A stretch of 64,000 nt of DNA from assembly GCA_039881145.1 (NCBI GenBank), contig JAYKKI010000139.1:2437501-2501500 (forward strand). The letters are read 5' to 3'. The stretch is from Druceiella hillmani (Eukaryota > Arthropoda > Insecta > Lepidoptera > Hepialidae). Positions 12,249 to 25,500 of the stretch are shown piece after piece. The position numbers were made by a program, and so were the translations under genes. Under the pieces are notes generated by a model, which was not told the DNA's origin, searched no databases, and saw nothing but the letters and a program-made list of their open reading frames with translations. Position 1 is the stretch's first letter, and each line of letters begins with the position of its first letter.

Positions 12249-13633
12249 ATTGTCACTTATGAACGGTATAAGTATTCCAAGAATAAGAGTATTATAACCA
12301 AAATTTAAGAATGTTTTGGAAACAGTATTCGTTTTTACAGTTGTTTAATGTAATATAAATAAATTTAAAATTAAGGCGACATTCCTGTAGTATCTTGTTT
12401 AATTTATTTCTTTCGTGGAATGCGCTATGACTTGAGATTATAATTTTTTATAACGTCATTAGAAATATTTCGAAGTGTACTTAACGAATTTTTCCCTTAT
12501 ACCAAATGTAAAACCGATATTTTAATTTTAAATTATTTTGTAATTTTAACTTAGTTTTAACGGTTTATTTCAGTGTTCCTATTTTTTATAAAATATTAAT
12601 TAAAAATAGTATCAAATTAGAAATTGTACGTTTGCAAGCTACTTCAGAAGTAAAGCAACTTTGAAAGGCAATGTCGATCGCTTGAGTTTACAGCAGTTAC
12701 GTGTTCTAGTGTCCGCAGTGGGCGGGCGAGAGAATGATTAACGAGCATTCCGCATTCGCGTCAGTGCTCAGTGGGAATCACGCGGATCGTTTCCGATTAC
12801 GGATAGCAGAGATTTGTTGACAAAGTTCTAGGGGTAGTTTATTAGGGGAACAAAACATTATTGTAATGGCGTTAGAACTGCTCTTTCAAAAGAAACAGTT
12901 TTTGAGTTGAGACACATTTGGTGCATTGGTTATAATGGACGCTTGTTATAAATAACACGGCTTACGGTTAAGGTATTACAGAAAAGAAAGATTGTTACCT
13001 TTCAGTAATTGAAAGGTCATGAAAAGTTTAAATTTTCTTACATAAGAAAAGTCAAGGAGTACCTTCTATAGTAATAGCGATAAAATATTAAATATTTCCT
13101 TTTAATTTATTTATTGCACCATGCGCGATATTGAAGAAAACGTAGAATTAGGGAGTAATCATGTATGTCTTTTATCCGTAAACAACTATTTTTAAAATAG
13201 GTGGAACTGGGTAAAAGAAAGTAGTGACTTGAAAGTGTCTCTATATATTTGGAGCGCAAAATATTTCCAAAATTTAACTAGTTAGTGGTTTAGAAGACCA
13301 AAAAAATGTTTTTCATAAATTACTTTTTGAAAACTTCCTTCTAAGAAATTTTAGGATTTAATAACATTATAAGGAAAAAATTAAACCCACATATGGTCAC
13401 GCACATCTATCACAATTTTTCCCGGAAATCTCTTAATGTGAAAATGCTAAACTGTTAATACGCAAAATAATTTGAAGGAAATGGTTTTTGGAGGAGGGAG
13501 GGGAAATTTAATTACAATTAAAAATAAGTAAGGGTTTTTAGAAACCTTCATAATGGTCCAATAATGAAAAAATTCACAATTAATGTGGAACTACACATTT
13601 TTTAAAATATGCATCTGTGATAGTTATAATAGA

Positions 13634-13635
<2 letters not shown>
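12249..13635. other. AT-rich DNA with a GC/CpG-rich island at 12660-12840
   Basis: The island contains many CpG dinucleotides (GTGGGCGGGCGAG, CACGCGGATCG) and two CAGTG motifs that resemble insect initiator elements. It has no open reading frame. It could be a promoter or first exon of a gene lying further along, or a transposon remnant. Outside it nothing is recognised. Confidence 0.3.

Positions 13636-13716
<81 letters not shown>
13636..13716. repeat. (TA)n microsatellite
   Basis: About 35 almost perfect TA units, interrupted once near the end by TTTATA. Confidence 0.97.
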
Positions 13717-16700
13717 AAATAAATTTTTAAAAATTTAATTTTTAAGTGTGTGCGAGTTCGAGTTCCACTCGTGCTTCACTGATTTTTAATTTACGATTGA
13801 GCTACTTAAATAAACTTATTAGATCATCACATAAAGTCCGTGTATTAAAATATTGCTCAGTAGAACTTTGTGTCTAAATCACTAGTTGACAAGAAAATCC
13901 GCTTTCTAAATGGTGTGAGGCAAAAAACGCGGGTATGGTGTACCGCAAAAAATAAAAATTAGTGGTTTAATTAATAAACTTTATTATTTCTTTATTATAA
14001 CTTTATTAAGCTCGCAATGGCAGATAACAGGCAGAATCGCTTTATATTGTGCATTACATTTAAATATATTGTAAACGTGAAACAAATAATAAAAGGTTTA
14101 TTTCTAAATTTTTATGATAAATATATATTTTTTTAGATACTAAGCAGATTATTGACCGTGCTTTTCCTTCACGGTTCTAAGTGCATTTTACATAATACCG
14201 CAGCAAAAAGATAAAGAATAAAGCACAAGAGTAGAGCAACCAAAATGTCAAGTAAGTGGTGAGTAACACGAAAGATGTGTTGACGTTGTAGTTATTCAGT
14301 CTGTGAGAAAAACCGTTACACGTATATATTCAAATGGAAAATTTACCGCTTAAACCCAAAAACGTAACATGCCCGAAGCTTCGTCCGCTTGGTATTAAAA
14401 AAATGTATAGTGTCTCATACCAGTGCTGGCGCCACTTGTTACACTATGTAGATCCTTTCTTCTCTCTCTTCACCTCATATACATACTCAAAAGCTCTACT
14501 ATTCCAGAAGTCCTCGCCCTGTCGAGATGTGGAGGTACCACGTAAATATACGTAAAGATAGATGATTAGCTTCATAACAACTAAACTATAAATGATAAGT
14601 AAATGCAGTGACAAGAACTTTTGATATCTGCCAATAGTGAAATTTGATTACATTCACCAATAATACTTTTGTTTGTCTAATTACCTAATTAATCTTGTTA
14701 CTCGATAATGGATATTATCGAGAAATTTTCCTATAATTTCGATCGTGAATTCGATTTTTTGTGCAGGGATACGTTTTATCGTTTATGTTCATTACGCTGC
14801 TCCTCTAAATGATAGTGTAAATTACAAATGAATAATAGCATATTACATTTAACTTAATTTTGAATATGGTATGGCTCTCATTTATATGCAAAGTTTCACT
14901 GAAAGGCTATTTATGACTGAAAGGAAGAACACAAACAAAAATAGAAAATATTTCCTTTTTAATTTATTAATGAGCATATTTTCATTTAAGTTATCTTTTA
15001 TATTAAAAGATATTTGTTTGTATAAGAAATTCATTGAATGTTTTAAAGGAGAAAACTAGGCAAATGAAAAATTATACAAAGTTGTCCTTATATTTTATTA
15101 ACATGCCCAATAATGAAGACTTTCAAAATTTATTAGAAACATTTAATTCATCAGGAATCTATAGTTCAAATGCAAATATTTTATCAAGCTCATCGCTAAA
15201 ATGAAATATATGTAACAAATAGTGAAGTGAATCAAGATAGAAAGGTATGATTTCATGTTATTACATCCTTCTCTTATTCAAAAATATGGCTGGATACAAG
15301 ATAATAATTTAGAAGTTTGGATGGATTTCTAATTTACTAAAAAATAGCGTTTCTATTAAAAACAGTTAATTCTATTTAAAACAAATATTTTTTAGTCTAA
15401 TGTTATTTAGTTTTTACTATAAAAAGATGCTTTAAAAACCATAACACTTTAAAATAAATTTATCGCGTAACTTATTTGATAGTAACAATTAAACTCAAAA
15501 GAATATCTTAAATAATCACTCGCCAAATATTACCCAAGGATTCGAATTTGAATCGTCGCATACAACAAAAACATAACTCTATTTCTACATCATGCGTGTG
15601 GTCTATATATCAATCCACTCTGACATTTACGTTAATATTATATGTATTTGACATCCAGAAAAATATAAATACCATTTTTAAATGTTTGAGGCGTACGATT
15701 TGTCGCTTTAATATTACTGAGGGATACTTTTTCGCCTAACGAATCATTTAACATGAAATCATATATACGTATTTTAGAGTAAAGAAGTAAAAAAATAAAT
15801 ATTAATAATATATATAACCTAAAGTAGACAATATTAAAATCATAATACTTCATTTCATATAATTACTCAATTTTTTACTTATATTAAATGAAAAGACGGA
15901 GTGTCTTAGTCACACTCAACGAAGGTCAATAAATTACTTTCATACAATACGTTTTCTGGTAATAAATCATATCACTTGACGTATTGACAGCTGAACGTAC
16001 GAAATAAACTGAAAGAAATCAACCTTAAGTTGATATTTAGTGACAAACAATAAAAAGTCAGGGCAGAATTTGTCGTCAAATCACATTCCTGTCATGTTAC
16101 TCTGTCCGACTTCATGATTTGTTTGACAATATGCGATATCCGCAATGAAGGAAAAATGTCTTATGTGAAATATTACAAACAAATTGTTCCTGGTATTTCC
16201 CGTTTCCATTAATCTTTAGTGTACGGCTATAATATAATTACTCACTGATAAGACGAATTGTTATTGATTATGCTGCACATGTAAATTATATATATTAATT
16301 TTGTGCTTATTTTTCTCCGTGATTTAATCCAAGAAGTCTACTTATTAATCTACCCATAGCGCTTGTTTTTGTAGATATGAATCTAATAGCGGCTAAATTA
16401 CGTTCATTATAAGTATTAATTTAAGAATAAAAATAATATTATATACCATTAAAAACTCATAATTGTTTCTTGCGCATTTTTATGAAAAAATTAAATTATA
16501 ATTAAATTTCAAGTAATTTTTCTATGTGCTAATCCAAAAATGGAAATAAATTTATAGATACGAGTTCCTTTTAAAAAACCAATGGCTTCCGATTTTATCT
16601 ACTTTTTCTTTCTGAACAGTCCTAAGGAATAATCCATATTCATATAATACATACGGTTATGTTTAATTCAATTTCTATTTCAATGAAAGCAATTGCAATT

Positions 16701-17591
16701 TGTTAAAATTCTACTACACAATTTTTATATTCTTCCTATATACCGGAAAAATATTTTTGATCTGACTTTTTGCTCACGGCATCATTTGCGTGGATTATCG
16801 AGTAACATGGTGGGAATTGGCTCTAACCCAATCACAACATCGTAAAATCAATTTATGAATAATAATAAATATTAGATATACGTAAGTTGCGCCATCTATT
16901 GACGATTTCTTATCGACCAAACTACTAAAATTTTATTTAATAAATTTATATTTTTATGATGTAGGAATCATAATACTTCTCGGTTCAAAAGTAATCAATT
17001 CGCTGATTTAAATGTGTCATGCCAAGTTTTACAATTATGTGTCATGTGCCGTGCCAAGTTTTACAATTATGTGTCATCGCTTTCAGGTGTGATTGTATCT
17101 AATCTAATGGTATCATCGTATAAACGCTTGAGTATCGTTATAAAATATAAAGTGATAAGTTAAATGCAATCTATATGACGGGAATAGCTTTTTTATTTTG
17201 AATACAATGCCGCCCTAGCCAGTGTTGGCATTCTGTATAGGCACCAATTTGTGTAGGCATTCGCACACTATACTAATGTACTCATGATTGAGTGTGGTCT
17301 CCACTTTGAGATTTACACGGGTTGATATAGTATAATGCAATCCCAAATATAATATTTCTATGCCAAGAATTCTTTAAAAAAATGGTTGTATATACGGGCA
17401 GAGGAACTCGAGCGTGATATAAGAAAAAAATAGTGTTTCCTTTTGAGGTGCGTAAACCTTTAAAAAAAATTAAAAAATATGAAAAACAAAATATCAATAA
17501 AAGAAAACTTAAAGAAATATGTTTTGTTAAAATACTCAACTATAAAGAGCGCTAGCTGTATATTATAAGCACTTATCATGTTTTTCTACGT
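13717..17591. other. AT-rich intergenic DNA with a short tandem duplication
   Basis: No recognisable gene. Frames at 14334-14555, 14871-15059 and 15548-15739 show no family features. A 25-bp unit GCCAAGTTTTACAATTATGT(GTCAT) is present twice, at 17021-17045 and 17053-17077, with a 32-bp period. Confidence 0.5.
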
Positions 17592-17693
17592 GCCCCCGTG
17601 CATTGAAACTTTCATCTCCGGCAACTAAATAAACAGTTTACTCACCAGCGAGTATTTAGCTGCGGCAACTAAAGAGTCGCCCATGCACGGGGC
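17592..17693. repeat. ~100-bp imperfect palindrome / hairpin
   Basis: The ends are GCCCCCGTGCA (17592-17602) and TGCACGGGGC (17684-17693). Further in, GGCAACTAAATA on the left faces TATTTAGCTGC on the right, so the segment can fold into one long imperfect hairpin about 40 bp deep. It is much GC-richer than its surroundings. It may be a tiny MITE or a hairpin RNA precursor; no target duplication was found. Confidence 0.5.
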
Positions 17694-19981
17694 TGTATTC
17701 AATACCGTGTGTTTCATTCAAACTTCTTCAAAGCAACTGAATAACTGCTTTGAAAAAGTTGCCAGTGCGCGAGGGTACTAAGTTTATTAACCCTGTCTGT
17801 GCTACTTTACAACCAGAGTAGTGTTTTGGAAAACATATAAGTATCAAGCGGGATCCGCTTCTATATATAACCACATATAAGTATCAAACCTTTCCATTGA
17901 TATCTTAATGGAAAAAAATATTGCAAAATTAATGTAATTTGTTTAGCAGTGTTTTTTGAGTCAAAAATTTGTTAAAACGATTTCGTTGACTAATTTTGCT
18001 AAAGAAATCTTCAAAACATTCAAAACACTTAGCAGTGGCCAACATTATATTGCTATAAAAACATAAAATGTCTTAATATTGGTACTTATTACTACAAATA
18101 GAATGGTGTACATTTTAACCTTACGAACGACAGCACACGTAATAACACATATGCTTTATAATTTTAATTACATTATCTGGGAAAACTTTCTTAACAAATC
18201 CAAGATAAATAGATGACAGATGTAGCAAAATTGTAAATTATAAATTTTACACTTAATTTCTTATCTTTGACAAAAACTTTCTAAACAGAAAGCGATATTT
18301 TCAATTAAGGAAAAGGGACGCAAAACTTTCTTTTTTACTGAAAGCAGCCAAAATAAATTGCAAAACTCCAGCTTTTCCTGTTTCTTCCCCAAATTATCGT
18401 ATGGTTAAATTTCCTCATTGTAAAATTTTATTTTTCAAGAAATTTACGATATACTAGCTCACTGTTCAATAAACTGTCATAAAGAACTTTTAATACACAG
18501 TCTTTTTAATATGCCTTTACAACAAAAAGCCCCTTTTATTTGTATGCTAACACTAAATAGTATCAGCATTAGCCTATTCTGTGACTTAGAAATAATCAGT
18601 CAGATATTTTGAAATACTTTTTCAGCTTTAAGCTGGAGTTAAAATTTTGTTGATCGTTAAAAATTTGTTAAACTGATTTACTTGAAAATTTGCAATTGAT
18701 ATTAAAAATTATGCTGCTTCCTTTGTATTTAAAAGGACTTTATGCTCCGTACACAGTGAATAAATTACGAAGATTATTTTTACAGTAAACCAATTCTAGT
18801 TACTTCACTTTCACCAATATTGCTACTTCTGCATGAGAAGTAAATAAAACTCTTCAAAGAAGAAAGAATCCTTATGTGACCTACTTCTACCTATTTATTA
18901 GTTGTTAATCACTTTGTGATATATTGTTAATAAAATAAAAGAACTAATCATGTTATGTGAGAAATTTACTTACTTATTTGTTTACAACCGATAAAGGTCG
19001 GTGAACCGGCACTGCATAATATTTTTCTATCAATAATTACATAACTCGGAACCTTACTTGCTAAGATATCCATGAAGTATATTTTTCGGAACTGCACTTA
19101 TTCAGGGGTACATTTAAATCAAGTTCATTTTTTTATTTAATACTCAATTTTTATAATGTTAATGTATACAGTATCTTGTGTTATCAAAAAAATCTTGAAT
19201 TTACAACCATTGACCTGAACAGTTCGATCCTTGTATTAATTTTTCTACTTCAAGTCAACAATCGAAATCAATGTATTATTCTTAAGCGTGGAATTGGACT
19301 TTGGAGATCTAAGTGACGTCAATGAATAGATAAATCACTGCAACTTATTTTCAATACAAATTAATATCTGCCGGCTATTGGTAAAGTTTCCACCCGGCTA
19401 CGCCAGGTGTAGGTTAAAGATATTATAGTTTCTAGTACAATGCAATTAAAGGTTTTTTTGTGAGATATTTATAAAATTTATTTCATGTAAATTAAGTGGC
19501 TTATTCTAATGTATTTAATTCCATATATAAAAATATTTTCTCTTAATGCTACATTATTTATATATAATATTGGTTTAGTCCAATTCGGATTTATAAACTG
19601 CGATTGAATACATTGTCACGAAACAAATTGTTACAGAAGCGATACGAGTTGTACGTTATAAACTACGATTGAATAAGTTGTTTATTTATTCAATTTATTA
19701 CGACACATGAATACAATTTTCTACAAAAGACTTCAGATTATAATCGGAACAGTGATAATATTTATTTAGTTCTTCGTGCAATAAAACTTTCATATTCCTA
19801 TGCATAAACAAACATATTTGTTTATGGTTTTATTTAATCGATAGATTCGAACATACGTATAGGTTAAGTAAAATATTACATTCGCCACTAAAGTGGACTT
19901 CTACGTTTAGCATATCAATTTTTGGTAGCATACCTTTTAAAATACATTTAGTGGGTTACACGAAAAATAATTATTACAAAT
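17694..19981. other. AT-rich intergenic DNA
   Basis: No gene seen. ACATATAAGTATCAA is repeated at about 17835 and 17873. A GC-rich string CACCCGGCTACGCCAGGTG lies near 19390-19409 (see findings on TE tails). Confidence 0.5.
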
Positions 19982-20140
19982 ATTGAATATATTTGGCGTT
20001 AATTTTGTAGAAATTCATTATTCACAATTAAATGAAACTACGTAATGTAGTATCATTTCTACTTTCTTTAAGTTTTTCACCACGAGCTAGGTTTCGTTGT
20101 ATTACATCTTCAGGTGGGCTATTAGCAAAGATTCTAGTCT
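19982..20140. mobile_element. Palindromic hammerhead-bearing element, copy 3 (left arm only)
   Basis: The segment begins with the family terminus TATTGAATATATTTGGCG and runs through the whole left arm to TTAGCAAAG, after which similarity stops. The minus-strand ribozyme (about 20080-20117) retains CTGAAGA, GAAA and GTGG, but three bases of stem II are deleted and the stem III palindrome is changed (CCTAGC). The right arm is missing. Confidence 0.85.
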
Positions 20141-23100
20141 AATTTCTGCTAATGTTGTTAAAACAGAACAAAACGGAAATACCAAACCACTATTGGAGAT
20201 GAAGAATCGGGACATACATTCTGCGATGTTTGCGTTTCACAACGACCTTGCCTTACTTTCTTATGTATCAAAAGAACTCAGTAAAAGTAAAAAAAGAATA
20301 TCATGGAACGGCTCATAACTTTCTGTCTATTAACGAATTGTACCCTGCAATTTCATTTGCGTATAAATATGTTATTTATCTTGCTCACCCTGCCTCGCAC
20401 CCCTCAATATCTTAGAGGTCTCCGCTCTTTTCACCAAATGACATAGATCGTCGGGGTCGGGAGTATGTCGGTAAGATTTGGAATGATCAGTTAACAAATA
20501 AACAGGTCTGTCTCCTGCATAATATTTAAAAAGTGTTTGTCTAATTTGGTCATAATTTTAATTTATTTGGGTGATACATTCTATAAATTATAGCTTGAAA
20601 ATATTGTTTATATTATTTTTTAAAAGTAATAAATTTTTAACACGAACCGAATTTATAAAATGGACGTGTGGTGGAGATTATCACAAATAAAAAGAAATAA
20701 TTTCGATAAAAAACTATTCCTTTTTATTACTATTTTACCCATATGAATTGTAGCATATTGACAATTATATTCTTCCTCAAAATAAATCTAACATCAAAAT
20801 AACTTGTCACAATGGCTGTAGTTCCACAGATTAGAATGGACAAAGAAATAATTAAACTAATTTTTCCGTTTTACGTATTATTTCGGTCATAAAGGTTACT
20901 TCCCTTCAAGAAATAATTAATTATAACTATACTTTCACAAATCTCTTATGGGTATATAAAATGTATCAGGTGATAGGAGGAATCACTGCTTGGTTTTCTT
21001 ACCAGAGTTGATTATTCAATTATTCCACTTTCATCCTCAATTATCATATTTGACGCATTAACGTTGTTTTATGAACAGCGGGTGTGTTAATTTGAGAACT
21101 CAACATTTTATGTGACGTATAAATGTCGCTTTATATAAGACAATATATGGAAACAACCTGGTAATCGTTTGTGAAGCCAAAAGTGCACACGCCCCGTTTT
21201 TTCCCTTTTGTGCTATTATAATATTGAATATTTTTCCCCATATTTATATATCTAAGTAATGCAATAAAAATACTTCACAAAAATCAATGAAATACATAGT
21301 CGTCGTTTTTGGTCATATACCTAATAAAAAATTGTGAAAAGGTCAAAAATTTACAAAAATAGAGGGCATTTACGATATGAAATTTTAACAAATCATCGTT
21401 AAATCAACAGACTTCTATTCTAATAGTTAATAAATCGTTAGAAAAAAAATCATCAAAGTCGATCAGGAATTGCAAATTAGCGTGTCTTCACACGTGATGA
21501 GGACACGCTCATCGAGGACGTACAAAAGTATAAGATCGACGTACGGAGACGTATTTTATTTGTCAAAGGCAGAATTATATCATCTATGCATACAATAAAA
21601 CTGTAGCAGTGTGAAAACAAGGAAATTATTATAAAATCAATAATTCATTTAGCGTATATAATAATAAAGGAAGCTAGAAAATTTATTTTTGGAATTTTAT
21701 CTGTTTCTCTGTCTGGGTGCTATTTTTTCTTCGATATATTTTGATGAAAGTTTGTATATAAATAGTATATATCTTTTATTATCATATTATGGATTAAAAT
21801 AAGATCCTGACTTGGTGAATAATGCGATATTCGTACTGCCAAACCCATATTTTAGCATCTTTAGCAAAGTTTATGCTTATAGTTATATTATTATGTGATA
21901 CCGGTAACGCCGTGTATTTTATTCATAGTCAATATTTTTGCATATCATTATTATTGTAAGTTAGTAAACGAAGTTTGAACAAAGCAGAAGACGCAGATAA
22001 CGATTAAAACAGTGTCGCAGCATAATCTCCAGAAAACTGAGTTCATTTCTTAAAAAAAGAAGCCTTTAAAATAGAATGCTGCAAAGGTTTTAAAAAATTA
22101 ATACACTTTCCTAATTTCATCGACATTCACTGTCACAGTTCGGGTAATTTTCACAAATTATACATTTAATTCCGTTCTGCAGTCACTAAGAAAATCGCGT
22201 ACAAAGAAAAAGACAGATGCGGCGGGTGATTTTTTTTATAATTTATGTTGATTGCTCATAATTATTGTTCAGTACAACATATTTTTCTAAATATCATCAC
22301 ATTTTTCTCTCTACGTCTTTAAGAAATAGACGTGTTGGAATTCAGTGTTTATTAATTTTTCGGAAAATCTATTATTTTCTTATTCTCCGTTTTTAAAATC
22401 AGCCTCGTTATCCTTAAATTCTCATAAAAAATAAGCTTAAATATTTTTTCCAATTTCGCAGTAAAATTTTAAGGTTTTATATTATTGCTTTGCTTATATT
22501 TGAAATGTATTTTTTATCGGGCAGATGAAGTAGTAAATATAGCAGTGCTTTGCACTTGCACCTCATTACCACCCTTAATAAAACACTTTCCTCTTTCACT
22601 TTTGTTCATCGTTTGATTGCTTTCTATGTGATATTCACAAACAGATTTAGTTTATAAGGAACAAAAATATTGACAATTTGAAGAAAATCGCCTAATTTCT
22701 CTTAAAATTGGAAATAGGCTTTTCCTGATGATCGCAATATTTCCTTTAATTCCTTCCTTTAATATCATTTGAAAGTAAAAATAAATCCATTACTTGTTTG
22801 ACATTTTAAAAGTCACCTCTCAATTTATAGTTATTTAATAGCGTTATTGAAAAATTAATTTATATTGGCTTAAGATCATATAATTTACTTATTTTATTTT
22901 TTTGGAAATTTAAGATTAATTTTCACAAATAGGGAAAAAACAACATGGACCTACATATCGGTAATCTATTGTAGCAATATGAATGTAATGATTTCAAATA
23001 ATTTCTTAAAATAAATTATGAAATTTTTTAGCTAAGGAACATTTGGGGTAATATAAAATTTAATTTCCACAATTACTCCTGGTCCAAAAAGATTCAAAGT

Positions 23101-23194
23101 AGGAATTTTGGAAAAAAATGCATACTAAATTTTGGTACAACTGTTATAAAATTATACATCCACATAAGTATAAACATACAGCAAAAACTATGTT
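20141..23194. other. Intergenic DNA
   Basis: The first ~320 bp (20141-20460) is less AT-rich and holds open frames of 61-73 codons that match nothing I know. The rest is AT-rich. ACCGGTAACGCCGTG near 21900 resembles the TE-tail hairpins described in the findings. Confidence 0.4.
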
Positions 23195-23335
23195 AATAGC
23201 CCACCTGAAGATGTAGTAATACAACAAAACCTAGGTCGTGGTAAAGAATTTAAATAAAGGAGAAATAATACTACAACACCTAATTTCATATAATTGTGAA
23301 TAATGAATTTCCACAAAATTAACGCCAAATATAAT
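23195..23335. mobile_element. Palindromic hammerhead-bearing element, copy 4 (right arm only)
   Basis: It starts near the palindrome centre (TAATAGCCCACCTGAAG) and runs to the outer terminus, ending AACGCCAAATATAATCA. It therefore defines the full right end of the family, which is the inverse of the left terminus in copies 3 and 5. The plus-strand ribozyme (23201-23245) has stem I CCAC / GTGG, core CTGAAGA and stem III CCTAGG, but the conserved GAAA has become AAAA, which should block cleavage. Confidence 0.88.
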
Positions 23336-24729
23336 CAAAAATATACATAAAAGTTTATTTGTCTTGTCTTTGATTATCATCTCAAATGATCTTAGTATTC
23401 CTACTTCTAAACTATTGCAAATTTTTATTTCGTTTCGACATTACGATTATCGTCCTTTCTATAGTTAAAAACCGATTATCCAATACAAACCGATTATGCA
23501 CTTCGATTACATATGATGAAATCTTGTTTAACCCTATCGAATATTTAAATTTACTTAAAAGAAGGCGCAATATTCTTTCATTTGCGTTCTAGACGATAAT
23601 CGTCCTACCAAATGTTAACGAGAAAACCTTTATATAGAAATACAAACAGACTGAATAAACGCGTGATTAATGATGGGCAAATAATATCCTACCAAACAAT
23701 GTTGGTATTTGGGTGTTTGGATATTTCCTACAGTTTTATAAATAATTAACTGCGCTGGCACATTTTAAAAGTTCAATGGCTTTTGTTTAACTGCAACTGC
23801 CTAAGTTCAATTTCTTGTTGTGTAATAATACATACTACACTGAATAGCGTGGGCAACGCGTTGCTAAAAATATTATATTAGTTTCAATTAGAATCGTATG
23901 GATTAAGCAAAGAAACAAACAAAGATACAATATCTTCGTAATATTGATTTAGATTGCAATGGAAGATCATTTGTAGTATTCAATTATAAAAATTATTGGG
24001 ATATATAGAACAATTTAAGTCAATGATATGACGTCTATATAAGCTTTGGGCCACGAATAAAATACACTTAAAGAAATTGTCGAGTTTTTTACCAGTTTAT
24101 TGTGAATAGGTTTCATGCATGTAGGTGTGTAAGTATGGATGTGGGTAGGTATATAGGCATGAATGCATGTATTTGTGTCTAGTTATATGTATGTTTGTAT
24201 TTTTGGATCTTGGTTACTTTATTCCTTTATAGAAACAAACAGCGTGACAGATTAATAAAAGTAAAATATATACATAATCCTCTTTCTATTCAAAATACTG
24301 TAGAGTATATTACGGAGGCAAAGACAATGTGACGCTCATAAGATTCAATATTGTAAAATGGAAGAAACAAAATTTGATTACTTATGTCATGTGGGTTAAA
24401 GAATACAAAGACTAAATTTACGCGTAAGCTTGCTGCAAAAAAAACTAAAAAGGAGAGGAATCGACTCATAGAAAACAGAAAATAAATTAAAAAGTTTTGC
24501 TGACGCCAGCAATGTTTTATTAAGCAATGATTAAAAGGAGGAATCTGATTACGCGTAAAAAATTGTTATAAATGCATATTTCACTGTTGGGATTCACCTA
24601 AAAAACTAATGTTTAAAGGTTGCATAGCATAAGTAAATTTTCTCCATTTTCCTGCACAATCCGGATTATTATTTATAATGTTTATAAAAATAATATTCAT
24701 TCTTTACGAATGAAATATAAATAGTAAAA
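23336..24729. other. AT-rich intergenic DNA
   Basis: No gene. TAGCGTGGGCAACGCGTTGCT near 23845 is a short GC-rich palindrome-like string. A GT-rich low-complexity run (ATGTAGGTGTGTAAG and similar) covers about 24115-24205. Confidence 0.5.
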
Positions 24730-25140
24730 GATATTTAAAAAAAGTTACCCAAGAACAAATAGATTCATAGAAAATCTCGTGATGTACATAAATCTATTTG
24801 TTATTTATATTTTAAAAAAGATAATTAATTTTTTTGCACTAATATTTTGCCTTTTCATAATAATTTTCACTACCTACGACGAACTTATGAGTGTAGTAAA
24901 GTATATTTTAAAAAAAGTTCAGCTAAGAACAAATAGATTTATGAACATAATGTACATTGATCTCTTTGTGATTTCAATTAAAAATAGTTCTTAAAATTTT
25001 TTTGCATTCACGGATTTCGCATTTATATATAAAGCTTTCAGTATTCATGGAAGAAGTACGAGTGGATCAATTACATTTTAAAAATGGTTATATGAGAGCA
25101 AATAAATTAACGGACATAATATATTATTAAGTACAATGAC
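24730..25140. repeat. Tandem repeat, three diverged units of ~170-174 bp
   Basis: Equivalent points are AAGAACAAATAGAT at 24751, AAGAACAAATAGAT at 24925 and GAGAGCAAATAAAT at 25094, giving periods of 174 and 169 bp. Flanking similarity extends through each unit: a TTTAAAAA lead, an ATGTACAT-type segment and a TTTTTTTGCA segment. The third unit is the most diverged and incomplete. The period is in the range of insect satellite DNA. Confidence 0.7.
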
Positions 25141-25144
25141 ATTT

Positions 25145-25500
25145 CTAATAAACGAAACGTCAAACTTTTTAATTTAGTATTTTAAATATTGGTTTCAATA
25201 TCACAAATGCTTATTGTATAAGCTCTCTACTTTTTTGCTTTTGCTGAATAAACTGTAACCTTAAGTATTAAATTTTTATCTAATACATTGTTAACTTTAT
25301 TGGGAAATAAGATATATCCGCAATGATGGCAATAAAAAGTGATGTCAAAATATAGACAATTATACAAAGATATTATTAATAAAAAATAGTAAAATAAAAC
25401 TTAATATTTACTACCCAATTTTCAAAGAAAATAAAGAGCAGTTTTCTCGTTCAAAATGAAAAAATGCTAAAAACATATGGAAAACTTAATAAAAAATCTT
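25145..25500. other. AT-rich intergenic DNA
   Basis: No feature recognised between the tandem repeat and copy 5 of the palindromic element. Confidence 0.5.
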
